A stretch of DNA of 64,000 bases, taken from Chiua virens (Eukaryota > Basidiomycota > Agaricomycetes > Boletales > Boletaceae). Position 1 is the first letter of the stretch. Each line of letters begins with the position of its first letter. A program made the position numbers and the translations under genes. Below, piece by piece: positions 37,442 through 48,367 of this stretch. Under the pieces are notes generated by a model. It saw nothing but the letters and a program-made list of their open reading frames with translations, was not told the DNA's origin and did no database searches. The DNA lies in NCBI GenBank assembly GCA_019787685.1, contig JAHNUO010000038.1, forward strand, positions 1 through 64,000. Direction: 5' to 3'.

Positions 37442-39037
37442 TCAACGGGCAGCTGAGCATGAGTAAGCCCAACACGCGGCCCAAAAATTTCCCTGGAAGA
37501 TGTCAGTGTTTAGGAGTGCGTTGAGTAACACCACTTGCTTATTCCACCACAACATGAGATCGTCCACAAATTCCTTGTCGCCCTCTTCCATTGCTTCGAA
37601 CCATTTGACAATCATATTGTAAAAGACAACGAGGTTGAATAGGTCATCGTCTAACCTCCAAGTGCTGCAACTTGAGAGCGCAAAGCATAACTAAGAAAAC
37701 ATTCAGATATGTTCCACGCAAGTGAGAACATTTACCTGGACTGCTATATAAGCAATGGAACGCGGGGTGACTTGCTTCATCCTTGCCAACTGTGCATTAT
37801 GTGAGCGTGTGCTTGCATCGGTGCATTGACGCTTGTTTCCTCCAGTCTCCGGGGGAACGTTCTCTGATGATTCAACTGAGGACGGCCCGGTGAATATAAG
37901 CTTGTATGCCTGCCATGTGAAGGTGAAGGTGAGGTGCAGGACCAATCATACGACATGAAATCGAATTACCTTGACAAGTAATCCGCCTCTGAAAAGTCCC
38001 TTGTTTGCGTCAGCGGAATCATATTCACCTGTGGGAAATAGAAACTTTGGCCAAGAGTAGGCTGTAACGGGGACATCGCTATGCCATTCCTGGATCTTCT
38101 TACGAATCCTGGCCCAACAGGAAGTGAGATTAGAGAAATGTGTAACCGAACCAGACACTTACTCAGTATTGTCCCAATCATACTCGACTGGGCACAGCAA
38201 ACGGCCTGTGGCATAGTGGTGGAACCCTCGGCTAGCCTTGTGCCTGGGGCGAAGTTGAGGAGTATCATCTGGGTAATCAAGCCAGGATACCACAGAAAGT
38301 TTTAAGATGTTGGTGTCGTCTGCTTGAGCGCCATCGGCTCCTGAAGTGAGCTGCAATAATATGCATTAACCAGGTTTCGTCTGTCTTGTGACCTGCATCC
38401 AATGCCTACCTTGCTTATTACGTCGCGGTACAGATCGAAGTGGGGGTCTAACGTGAGCCACTCAATGAGCTCAGGGATCCACTCCTTGAGCTGTTTGTAA
38501 CACCCATAGAGCCAGGTTTGCCTTCATACGTGTGGTCAGTGTGGCTCAAGACAACGCTAAGTTACTCACTCGTGTTCGGTGGTGGCCTGTGCAACTTGCC
38601 TTTGGACGCTGAGTTTGTTTGAGAATGTGACACAAGTGAGGATAGACTTACTCGCCCTGTGCAGGGCCTGGTGCACTGTCCACGACACCTTGATGATGGC
38701 CCTCCCTTATCAAGTTGTCCACAGTGTTGAACATCGTTATGAGGCGTCTCAGAGATCTGCCTCGTTTGCGCCAGTCGAATGCTCTGTGAATGAAAGAGTG
38801 TGTAGGTTAGAGGCTGATCGTGGTGACTGATAGACTCGCTCACTCTGCGTCCTGCTTTGCCTTCCCAACATTCAAAGCTTGAAGGGCACAGAGTTCCGAG
38901 CGCAAGGTCGTGATCTCAAGTTGCAAGGCCACCATGTTGCCAGGACGACTCGAAGATGATCCATTTGTTGAGGCAGAGTCGGTTGGTACTGTGCCTGCGG
39001 CGCATACATGAGCATGGCTGGAAGGAGAACTTGACAT
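37442..39037 (-). CDS. DUF6698-like Agaricomycete protein
   Basis: Lineage-expanded family of mushrooms. Start MSSSPSSHAHVCAAGTVP and a predicted coiled coil (MVALQLEITTLRSELCALQA). Following exons give RLITMFNTVDNLIREG, KQLKEWIPELIEWLTL, LSVVSWLDYPDDTPQLRPRH, GFHHYATGRLLCPVEYDWDN spliced to VRKKIQEWHSD, SWPKFLFPTGEYDSADANKG, LFRGGLLVKAYKLIFTGPSS, VTPRSIAYIAVQ, DDLFNLVVFYNMIVKWFEAM and LMLWWNKQV near the stop at 37442. The TGRLLCP / SWPxFLY / GLFRGxLLVxAYKxIFTxPSS / SIAYIAxQ series is what I recall as the DUF6698 pattern. No function is known. These genes are often found in transposon-rich accessory DNA, as here. Confidence 0.7.
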
Positions 39038-39377
39038 GCAAGCAAAGGGTGTTGGTGCGGCGGAGACGTTACTGGCAGGTAGTGGAAAGTAACACACTGC
39101 AGCAGGTGAGAAGTGATCATTTATATGCATGGCAAAGGAGGAATCCGACTGACATTGTGTCGTTCCTTTGGAGACTTGACCGTTCTAGGCGTGCGCCCTG
39201 CCGCAGCCAGGGTAAACTAGCTTACAGCCTTCACTGATCTGTCACCACAGCAGGCGGCGACAAAGGAAAGAGCCAACTGCCGTCACACGACACATTGATG
39301 AAATCACCCTGAAGGATCCGTGAGCAGAACCTTGAGGAAACCATGGTCCTTCCGAACTTACAAGTTCCAGTGCTGAC

Positions 39378-39420
39378 ATTGGTATCGCCCTGGTGATTGG
39401 TATCGCCCTGGTGATTGGTA
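39378..39420. repeat. Short direct repeat
   Basis: Two and a half head-to-tail copies of an 18-bp unit, ATTGGTATCGCCCTGGTG, upstream of the DUF6698-like gene. It translates on the minus strand as a repeated ITRAIP, but the ORF around it has no other support. Confidence 0.8.
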
Positions 39421-39781
39421 TGCTTCTGCTAGTGTGACATGTACTAAGTGAGTATGACACAAAAAAAAACATTCAATTGTGACTTATGCGCACGCCACTG
39501 AGACTTAGCATCTATGGTAAAGTTACATGTCGGCGACTTGGATACTATTACTGTCAGTCCGAAGAAGATACATAAATGTTTATTGCCCAATCTTAGTTTT
39601 TTAGATCACACCGCCGTGATCCTCTGTGTCAGTCCTACTGGAATACGATTTGACTGAATAAAAATAAAAATAAATCCAATAGGAACTTACCAATGATCGT
39701 CTGATATGCCATGGCCGTCATTCTTCGTGACCAACTTTAGTTTGAAAAATCTATGACGGTGCTGGAAGTCCGCCAAATTGA

Positions 39782-40864
39782 ATGATACAAGTACGGAGTT
39801 TCGTGACAATAAACTTATCAGTCGCCATGTGTCTCACCCCCCCTACCACTACAAGTCTTGCTCCCTGCAGCGCTTTCCCTGTCGAAGTCGAGCGGGAAAT
39901 TATAATGTACTTGAAAGAAGATTCCAATGGCATCAAGTATGCCCTGGTCGCGAAGCGATTCCTTGAGTGGTGAGCATGGCATTGGTGTCATATTTGTATT
40001 AGTTAACCTTAGTCGTGCTGCCAGGCTCGCGCCGTACATGCACCACACAGTGAAGCTGCGTGGAGAACCAGAGGCCCTCGAGTTTCTTGACTGGTTACAA
40101 GGCGACCTAGACCGTGACTCAAAGCACCGCAGACATCAAGTCAAGGAGCTTGATGTGGGAAGGGCGGTGACATTGTCCACGCTCACAGACATCCTGGATC
40201 AGTGTCAGGCCCTTAGCTCGCTGGAGATCCAATTTGCTTACTACCCTCAAATTCGCCGCCAGTCGAATCGTCTCCTTGATCCTCTGAACGGCCTCACAAA
40301 GCTAACGCATATGTACATCATATTAGCGTCATTCTCAGACTATGCTGCCCTTTACTTACCTGACTTTGACTTCTGCCACCGCTTAACCCATCTACATCTC
40401 TCACCCCGGCCCTATGGGTTGCCGTGGAAGGGTTCTCCCATTGGTTTTGTACAGCTGCCCAAATTAACGCAATTGTCCCTACCTTTCAGCCTCATCACAT
40501 CAAAAAAATCTTGTGCTTGGGCCGTGAAAGTATTCTTGGAGAAAGAGTCAATGCAGGCAGTCATCCTTTGGTTGGCTAAATTGGAGTTTGCCATGGTGAT
40601 CGAGTGAGTACTTCGCAGTGCTGGAATTGGGGGTAAGCGGGTTGTTCTTTTCTACCACCGGGCTAGGGAGACCCACAAACTGGAGGAGAGGGGATTCTGG
40701 GGGCGGGCCGAGAAGGTTATTGCCTGGCGTGAACAAAACCCAGGTAAGTCATCTCGATGTTGAGAGGCAGTCAGTTTCATACTTACTCAACAACAGACCA
40801 TCCTCTCAGTTCTGAATGGGTGGTGAATCTGAGACCTTGGAAGCACCACGTTCCTGCCTATTGA
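39782..40864 (+). CDS. F-box/LRR-like protein
   Basis: Start MIQVRSFVTINLSVAM, then an F-box-like segment FPVEVEREIIMYLKED and LVAKRFLEW, as in the many mushroom F-box genes that act as substrate receptors of SCF ubiquitin ligases. Exons: 39782-39969, 40025 to about 40604, then two short 3' exons (acceptor near 40669; a GTAAGT donor at about 40743 follows NP) ending in a TGA at 40862-40864. The body has leucine-rich spacing (LSTLTDILDQCQALSSLEIQ, LNGLTKLTHMYII, CHRLTHLHLSPRPYGLP). The last exons read ETHKLEERGFWGRAEKVIAW and WVVNLRPWKHHVPAY. Short for the family (about 270 residues). Function in ubiquitination is inferred only. Confidence 0.65.
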
Positions 40865-41419
40865 CTTAGCATACCGTGCCAGTGTAATGACAAAAATTGA
40901 GTGTTTTGAGAGTGGATGTACTTACCTGACTTGGAGGCTCCGGGAGTCTTAAACCCCACTGTCGCACGAATCGAGATGGCGACGGGGCGACTCGATGGAC
41001 ACAAAGTCCAAGAGCATCCCTAGAGACGATGGAAAGTCAGTCTCTAAGGGTTGAGGGGCACAAAGCCACCTTGTAGTAGGCCAATGGTGGGCCCAGGGAG
41101 ACAGCGAGGGCAGGAAGCTGGACGGGACGACGGGAACTGGGACGGGGACGATGGGTGGCAGCAACAGCGGCAGCCACAACTGCCAACGGACGGTCCCGGA
41201 ATTTGGTTCCCACTAATCCCATTTTAGTAAAGTATCAGCACGGAATTGTGGCAGACAGATTTACTGCATCCGAGATCCCGAGCAATTGACGAAGGCCACC
41301 TCTTCGTTCACCCTGTCGGATCTTAGCACCCGGATACGAGTCGAAAGCTGCAAGAAAGGTGAAGCGTAAGTCACTCAAATAGTAAAATGCTGCTGGGTAA
41401 GTTGTAACTTTTCCCCACC
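40865..41419. other. Intergenic region
   Basis: GC-rich, with short ORFs on the minus strand (40949-41222) rich in Pro and Val. No supported gene. Confidence 0.45.
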
Positions 41420-42585
41420 ATGCCTAAGAGACGAAACCCCCCCAACATGTTACCGGGTGGTCTTGGATGGAGGTCTGACTCACCCACATCCTCAGATGCT
41501 TCCTATGATGAATGGGGTCAGCCTAGGTGGGGAGGCGTCGGTCAAGGTGCACCTCTCGATGAGAACGGGCGGTATATTTACAGCCAGATTGGCATGCCCG
41601 TCTGTGCTACACCTCATGCGAGTCCCAGAGCCCCAGGTCTTGAGGTTAATGAAGTAAGTTCACCATGACAATCTTCGAATTTTTTTTATTACATTCACTC
41701 ATGATTGGATATGTGTTGTCGACAGCTGAACTCTCCTCAGCACCGTGATGGCGCCATTCCCGCACTTTCGAGTCCGAGTGCCAATGTTGGCCCCCAGCTT
41801 GAGACTGATGCTCAGGTAAGTCTCGTTCTTCATTTTTTTCATTGTTGCTCAATTGAACATCGTCGATAGCGCACTCCTCGCCAAGACCGTGACCATGCCG
41901 ACTCCGAGGTTAACGAGGTAAGTCCACAACCTTTAATTTTTATTACCTTCGCTCATTTGGATATTCTCGACAGCTAGACACTCCTGATCACCATGACGGC
42001 GCTATTCGAGTTCCCACACCCTCAAGTCCGAGTGCCAATGTTGGCTCTCAGCCTGCCAGTGGGACCGATGCCCAAGTAGGTCACATTCTCATTTTTTCAT
42101 CCTTGCTCGATTGAACATTGTCAATAGCACACCCCTCGCCAAGACAATGCCGACGGCCCGGGTGCCCTTGTCATGGCATCTGAATGTGCTTGTACAATAA
42201 ATCAAACGGACTTGAAGGGAAGGCTTGGCAATTTTTTCAATGATTCCCTGCCACAGGTACTAGCGCTGCGCACATTCTTGGTTTGTTATGCTGACTACCG
42301 TGACTGCCATCGCAGACTCCGACTCCGAAGCGCTTCGGACGGTCCTTGCACAATAGTCCATCCTGTGCAAGAGCAATGCGCTCGGATCCACTGCCTTCCA
42401 TCCCCAAGTGACGTCGCCTGCAAGCTCTTAATGTTCGTGGTGGACCTCGTATGCAGAGTTTAGCGCATACGGATGATTTTCAAGACGCGATACTAGATGT
42501 CACAGCTGCACTGACAAAACAAGCTGCAGTACTGGTGGAGATTCTGCAGGCGTTGCAAGCAGGAAGGAAGGACTTGAAGGATTGA
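41420..42585 (+). CDS. Small low-complexity protein built of duplicated exons
   Basis: Start MPKRRNPPNMLPGGLGWRSD; exon 1 ends EVNE followed by a GTAAGT intron. Next come exons LNSPQHRDGAIPALSSPSAN...TDAQ, RTPRQDRDHADSEVNE, LDTPDHHDGAIRVPTPSSPS...TDAQ and HTPRQDNADG, each separated by introns of about 55-70 nt with very similar sequence (T-rich, ending in GACAG or ATAG). So a two-exon, two-intron cassette has been duplicated in tandem. The last part reads DDFQDAILDVTAALTKQAAV and LVEILQALQAGRKDLKD, an amphipathic helix, ending at 42585. The middle exon is uncertain. No family recognised; such Ser/Pro-rich genes are frequent beside mobile DNA in mushrooms. Confidence 0.5.
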
Positions 42586-42850
42586 TGAGTACTTTGCAGG
42601 CACACATGGCATATCATGTATAATGATAGTATTTGTTCAGTTTATATTGACAATGTGTTCTTGAGTAGTATACTTAACAAATATTAGCACCTCTGAATCT
42701 CGTGCGACGATGATGACGAAACAGCACAGCACTGTAATGACGAGCATCCCAAGCCTGTGGTCTTGTCTCACGAGATGTCTTACCCCCACACAATCATCCG
42801 TGGCCTGCGCTCGCAAAAATGCAGCGCCCTTGGCTCTGTGCATCAAACAA

Positions 42851-43690
42851 TCAGGTCGCTGATATCCCTCCCCCCCCCTCGCCGGCCGTCCCGCTATAGC
42901 GATGCGCCTGTCCGTTCCAGTGTCTTCGCAATGTCCATTCGTCCTCCATCATGCCCTTCGCCTCCTCTGCAAGATCCACGAGATGTTCTTTGACCTTGCC
43001 TTCCAGTTCGTGGTAAGTGTGTTCCGCATTGCATAGATATTCTTCCCATGATTCATTCACCATTTGGAAACCCGTGCCCATGGTAAGCATACCAGAAAGC
43101 GACACCGGGCTCGGACATCGCTCGAGGAATGCGGGAAGGACTTGTGAAAAGACCTTGTGTGTCACGGAGACATCATTGGCGCAGTACCCAAGGTAGTCCT
43201 GGATACCGTCGAGAATGGCCTCTCTCGACGAGGTCATGAAATCCCCACGGATTTCCTTGTCGACATCGATGTTGCAATATAGCTTGGCTACATCCACAAG
43301 GGCGTTGGCAGATGTGAGGTCTTCCCAGTGTTGCTGTGAGAGTTCAGCGTCGCTCGCGTCTGCATCGCCTTCCTGGAGCTGAGGCAGACTCTCCTCAATC
43401 TCAGCGCGCAGACGACGGAGTTGGGCGCGCCGTGAAGCATCCGCCTCCGACTCTTCTTGCAAGGCAGCATTGTGCATAATCCCAAGAGCTGTTTCTATAG
43501 CCTCGGCGCGCCGTTCGACACGCGCGGTTTTCGTCTTGTGATGTTTTATCCACGCCGGTCGTTGATGCGAGGATATACCATTGACGGCGACATGAAGCGA
43601 CATCGTGCCCACGAACCGTGTCCGTGTACCCGCGAGACTATACTCTTCGTGGATGCGCTGCCGGGCATACGCACCTCAGGCAGCACTTTT
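42851..43690 (-). pseudogene. MIP1: Fragment of mitochondrial DNA polymerase gamma (exonuclease domain)
   Basis: About 260 residues from the middle of the catalytic subunit of mitochondrial DNA polymerase (normally over 1,000 residues): RQRIHEEYSLAGTRTRFVG, TMSLHVAVNGISSHQRPAWI, LTSANALVDVAKLYCNIDVD, YLGYCANDVSVTHKVFSQVL, PAFLERCPSPVSLSGML and VNESWEEYLCNAEHTYHELE. The left part of the enzyme and the whole polymerase domain are absent. Similarity stops near 42900. Near 43665 the frame slips (PEVR and ARQRIH lie in different frames). The exo II aspartate, in DTMS of animal and fungal enzymes, is Gly here (VGTMSLHV). The upstream end runs into the terminal repeat of the hairpin element at 43672. 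A non-functional, translocated fragment. Confidence 0.8.
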
Positions 43691-43716
43691 TTCAAACTCC
43701 GATGGTCTTTCAGACC
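43679..43716 (+). repeat. Left terminal inverted repeat
   Basis: 38 bp beginning GGCAGCACTTTTTTCAAA and ending GGTCTTTCAGACC, the reverse complement of 49840-49877 with two mismatches. Its outer half overlaps the end of the polymerase gamma fragment. Immediately inside is a 49-bp module (43704-43752) made of two GGTCTNNNAGACC palindromes around AATTTTCGTTGTAGG. Confidence 0.8.
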
Positions 43717-44139
43717 AATTTTCGTTGTAGGTGACAATAGGTCTCTTAGACCGGCCTCGTTGGAGGCCTCTGGGCCCAAATTTAGCTTGGGCCCAGCTTG
43801 GGCCTCGAACGAGGCTCGCAGGTGCCTCGAACGAGGCCGCATTTGTCCCCGTTCATGCCTCCTCACGCCTCCTCGTCCTCACCTCCCGATGTGCCCGGAT
43901 GACACGACGTCACGGTGCTCGCCGGCCCTCACCTCGTCCGATGCGCACGGCCAATGTGCCTGCCACCGTCCCGCCCTTGCCGTCCCTGCCCTCGCCCGAC
44001 GCGCCCGGATGTCACGATGTCATGCTGCTCGCCGGTCCTCCCTCGTCTGATCGGCGCACGGTCCCGACGCGCCTGCCATCGTCTTGCCTTCACCTTGCCC
44101 TTCCCTCCCTCACCCCTCTCGCCATGTCCTACTGGACGA

Positions 44140-45770
44140 TGACGACGACGTGATAACCGCAATCATAGTGCGGTTATCACATCGTCGTCATTGTCGTCAT
44201 GACGCGCTTCCCTCCCCTCATCACCTCGTCCGATGCACACGGTCCCGACGCGCTCGCCATCATCTCGCTCTTGCCCTCCTCGCCCTCTCACCTCTCGCCA
44301 CCGTTCCCACTCAACGATACGGTTATTGTGACGACGTCGCCGTCATCGTCGCGTCGTGTTTTGTCGCACCATTTCGGCCTTCCCTCGCCTCTCCCCTTGT
44401 CCAATGTGGATGTGCACGGCCCCGACGCACCCGCCGTCATCACGCCCTCGCCTTCCTTGCCCTCTCCTCACCCTCTCCTCACCCTCTCCCCTTGTTCCAC
44501 CTGAGGATAACAACGACATGACAATCGCGTATTGCGATTGTCACGTCGTTGTTGTCGCATCGCGTTTTTTCACATCGGGTCGCCCTTCCCTTACCTCGCC
44601 ACCTTGTCTGACGCGCAGTCCCAACGCGCCCGCCGTCATCTCGCCCTCACCCTCACCCTCCTTGCCCTCGACTGGCACTTCCGTCGCCCTCTCCCCCCGG
44701 GCCGTTCCACCCAATGACGACGTTGTGGACCTCGCCACCTTGTCGATGCACACGGTCCCAACGTGCTCATTGACATCTCACTACCACCCTCCTTGCCCTC
44801 AGCTCCCCCTTCCCTCATCCTCGTCTCACCCAACTTCGACAACGACATGATAACCGCAATTGTGCGGTTATCACGTCGTTGTCGCTGTCGTGTTGCTCCT
44901 CCCTCACCCTCGCCCCTCATCCCACAGGACGATGACAACGACACGATATGTCGTTGTCATCACGTCGCACCCTTCCCATCATCGCACCCAACGACAACGA
45001 CACGATAACCGCGATACTGTGGTCATCGTGTCGTTGTCGCTGTTGTCGCATCGTTTTCGTCATCGTTGTGTCGCGTCGCGTTGCCCCTCCCTCGCCCTAT
45101 CCTCCCATCCGACGACGACGACGCGGTAACCACGTTGTCGCGTCGCGTCGCCCTCCATCACCTTTCGTGTCATCCCACCCGATGACGACGACACGATAAC
45201 CGCGGTATCGCGGTTATCATGTCGTTGTCGCGTCGCCTTTCCCTCACCTCGCCCCATCCGACGATGACAGTGGCGCAATACCTGCATCGTTGTCGACATC
45301 GCGTTGCATTGCCCTTCCAGCACTGGCACCTCAGGCTCTCACCTGACAACGACGACGACATGACGACGACGACATGATAACCATGTCGTCGTTGCCGCGT
45401 CGTCATCATTGTCGCGTCACCTTTACCTTTCCTCGCCCTCTCGCCCTTCTCTCTCCTTTCCTGTTCGTCTAGAATACCTGTGACAATGACACGACAACCG
45501 TTGAGACACGGTTGTCGTGTCGTCATCACTGTCCTTGTTGCGCCGCGCCGCGCCTCCCTCTCCCTTTCTACACGTCTAAGATGGCTCGCACGACGACGAC
45601 AATAACACGGTAATCATCGCGTCGCGTGTGGGTCACGTCGTCTTCGTCTTCATTATTGTCATCATTGTGACATGGCGTCATTCATGCTTCCTTCAGGTTT
45701 CCGATCACGAGGATAAGACAACGACACAATAACGAGAGCACAGTTATCGTGTCGTTGTCATCATCCTCTG
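44140..45770. repeat. Left hairpin array
   Basis: Imperfect inverted repeats with centres near 44164, 44535, 44861, 45015, 45206, 45508 and 45740, plus weaker ones. The best unit (centre 45206) has arms GACGACGACACGATAACCGC and its complement around a 4-nt loop. Spacers of 100-300 bp are runs of CCTCGCCCTC type. The conserved core GATAACCGC...GCGGTTATC recurs, while arms drift between ACG and ACA/ATG triplets. Confidence 0.85.
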
Positions 45771-46239
45771 AGTCGCCGTGTCACGTCGGTGTCGGCGTCA
45801 TCGTTGTGATTGTCGAACATTTGAACTTCACGTGCACATCGACAAACACCCACTCTCGCTCCTTATTAGGAAATATTGTGGCATGCTTGATATGTCGTGT
45901 TTCAGAAATGGTAATATGTTCTTTCTCTTTTTCCCTGCTTCCTCACAGTACATCACGTCATTTGTCTGTATATATGCAATGTGATGTACTATTATATGTG
46001 TGTGAATGCTCAATTTGGGACATGAAACCTGATGTACAGTGATAATGTGGATTTGTTGGAAAAAGAAAAACATGACCGCTTTTTTCAAACATTCAGGTAA
46101 TGCCCCATGAATAAAATATTCTCTGGGAGGTTTAAAACATATCTACAACATATCAGCAGCACAGATCACCAGGATCAGTCCTGGTGATAGTTGTGTCACA
46201 TTCTTCTCCTGACCCATGTTTCACCTTCCCATGCTTTCA

Positions 46240-47222
46240 CAGTGATCTAGCTCCCCCAGAATTGTGTATGTATTGTTGTATGATTTATGCCTATGTATTC
46301 TGCCATATATATCACTGCCCACAATGTCTTAAACATTATCTAGGACACATTTATTACTTTTGTGCAATGAATATATTTAAAGGGCTTTAAAGGGTATATT
46401 GTCAGGGCAATGTTGTATTATCCTGGCTCCTATGCTACTCTAATACTTTCTATTTTACTGTATTTTTTGGATGAGGATTGAAGACGTGAGGAGCGACTCA
46501 AACATATGAGATGCGTGGGAAACCATGTGAAAACTTAGGAGACTTTGAACACAAATCAAAAACTTGACATTATGGCTTCCACAACACTTCAGGAACCAAT
46601 CTAAACAGTAGATAATGTATGTAGAATGCAATAGAACTCGTGTACACCATGTGCCTAGCTTATTCTATTTCTAAGACACTGGAAACTGCAAAAACACCTC
46701 TTCAGTGCAATTGCTTCAATGTCAACATGATTGTGTGTATATGCTCAAAGTAACCTCATGGAATGCATGTTCGCAATTTTGATGTCTTAGGAATTAGGAT
46801 AGGCTAGGCACACAGTGTACACATGTTATATGGCATGTTAAATAGATTATCTACTACTTAGAATGGTGCTTAGGGCGTTGTGGAAGCCACAATGTCAAGT
46901 TTTTGATTTGTGTTCAAAGTCTCCTAAGTTTTCACATGGTTTCCCACGCATCTCATATGTTTGAGTCACTCCTCATGTCTTCAATCCTCATCCAAAAAAT
47001 ACAGTAAAATAGAAAGTATTAGAGTAGCATAGGAACCAGGATAATACAACATTGCCCTGACAATATATCCTTTAAAGCCCTTTAAATATATTCATTGCAC
47101 AAAAGTAATAAATGTGTCCTAGATAATGTTTAAGACATTATGGGCAGTAATATATACAGTAGAATATCTATATATACATCATTCAATGAGGCCTGCATAA
47201 TTTGGAGGAAGCTGGATCACTG
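46240..47222. repeat. Central palindrome with 450-bp arms
   Basis: Arms 46240-46689 and 46773-47222 are inverted copies around an 83-nt spacer. Long near-identical segments include the TTTAAAGGGCTTTAAAGG / CCTTTAAAGCCCTTTAAA pair (46376-46393 and 47070-47087) and the AAACTTGACATT / AATGTCAAGTTT pair. Decayed similarity continues outward to about 46165 and 47290. The segment is AT-rich, unlike its flanks, and has no ORF of note. Its transcript, if any, would form a long hairpin. Confidence 0.85.
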
Positions 47223-47339
47223 CTGAAGCCTGATAAAGTGAAAGAGAGGAGAATATCACAACTATTACAGAATCAGTATCAGTAGGATCATTATTTGTTA
47301 TGTGATTGGCTCGGATCATCCTGTAGAATTACAATTGCA

Positions 47340-48327
47340 CCACCACGACACGACAATGTGACACAGCACTGTCATGTTCTTGTGCTGTCACATCGCATGT
47401 CGCACTTCCCTCGTCAAGTTGTCCCCCCTTCCTTCCTTACCTGTTGTTCCGCTGTGATGACACACCACTGTGTCATACCATCCACCCTCAGGCTTCAAGT
47501 TGCCTCGTCAGGATGATATATAGGGTTCTGCATGGGTACGGGTCACACTCTTGTGACCCGTGCCCATACCCATACCCGTAGCACGAGTTATGTACGCGTG
47601 CACGGGTACAGCTACAGGTATGTGTTCTCACCTTGTCCGACGGCAACGACGACGACGCGATAGCCGTTATAATGCAGTTGTCACGTCGTCGTCGTCGCTC
47701 TCCCCCTCGTCGCCGCCTTCACATCACCTCAACTTGCCTCTCCCTCAACTTGTCGACCTCGCCCTCGCCTCACCTTTCGCCCCACCTTGCCTGACGACGA
47801 CGACGTGATAACCGCTATAACGCGGTCGTCACGTTGTCGTCGTCCTCATCGCTCTCGCTCTTGCCCTCGTCGCCTCGTCTTCGCATTCATCACCTCACCT
47901 TTCGCCCCACCTTGCCCGACGACGACGACGACGATGTGATAACCGCTATAACGCGGTTGTCACATTGTCGTCGCCCTCGTCGCTCTCGATCTTGCTCTCG
48001 TTGCCCTCGTCTTGGTGGCACCTTCATCACCTCACCTCTCGCCTCATCCCGCCTGACGATGATGACAACGATGACAACGACAATGTGATATGGTTATCAC
48101 GTTGTCATTGCCTTCATTGCTCTCCCAGTTGCCTTCGTTGCCCTCGTCGTCATTGCCTTCGCCTTGCCTCACCCCTCACCTTGCCTGATGATGCCAACGC
48201 CAATGCCAACGCCAACAACGTGATAACCACTATAACGCGGTTGTCATGTTGTCATCGTCGTCGCCCTCGCCTCTCGCCTGACAAAAACAACGAAAACAAC
48301 GCGACAACCACAATAATGCGGTCGTCA

Positions 48328-48367
<40 letters not shown>

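Noticed and set aside
43846..45530. Several overlapping Arg/Ser/Pro-rich ORFs on both strands
   Set aside because: They are translations of ACG/GTC triplet arms and CT-rich spacers; they occur in all frames and both strands and have no introns or domains.
46184..46390. ORF in the central palindrome
   Set aside because: Short and AT-rich, and it falls within an inverted-repeat arm; no family signal.
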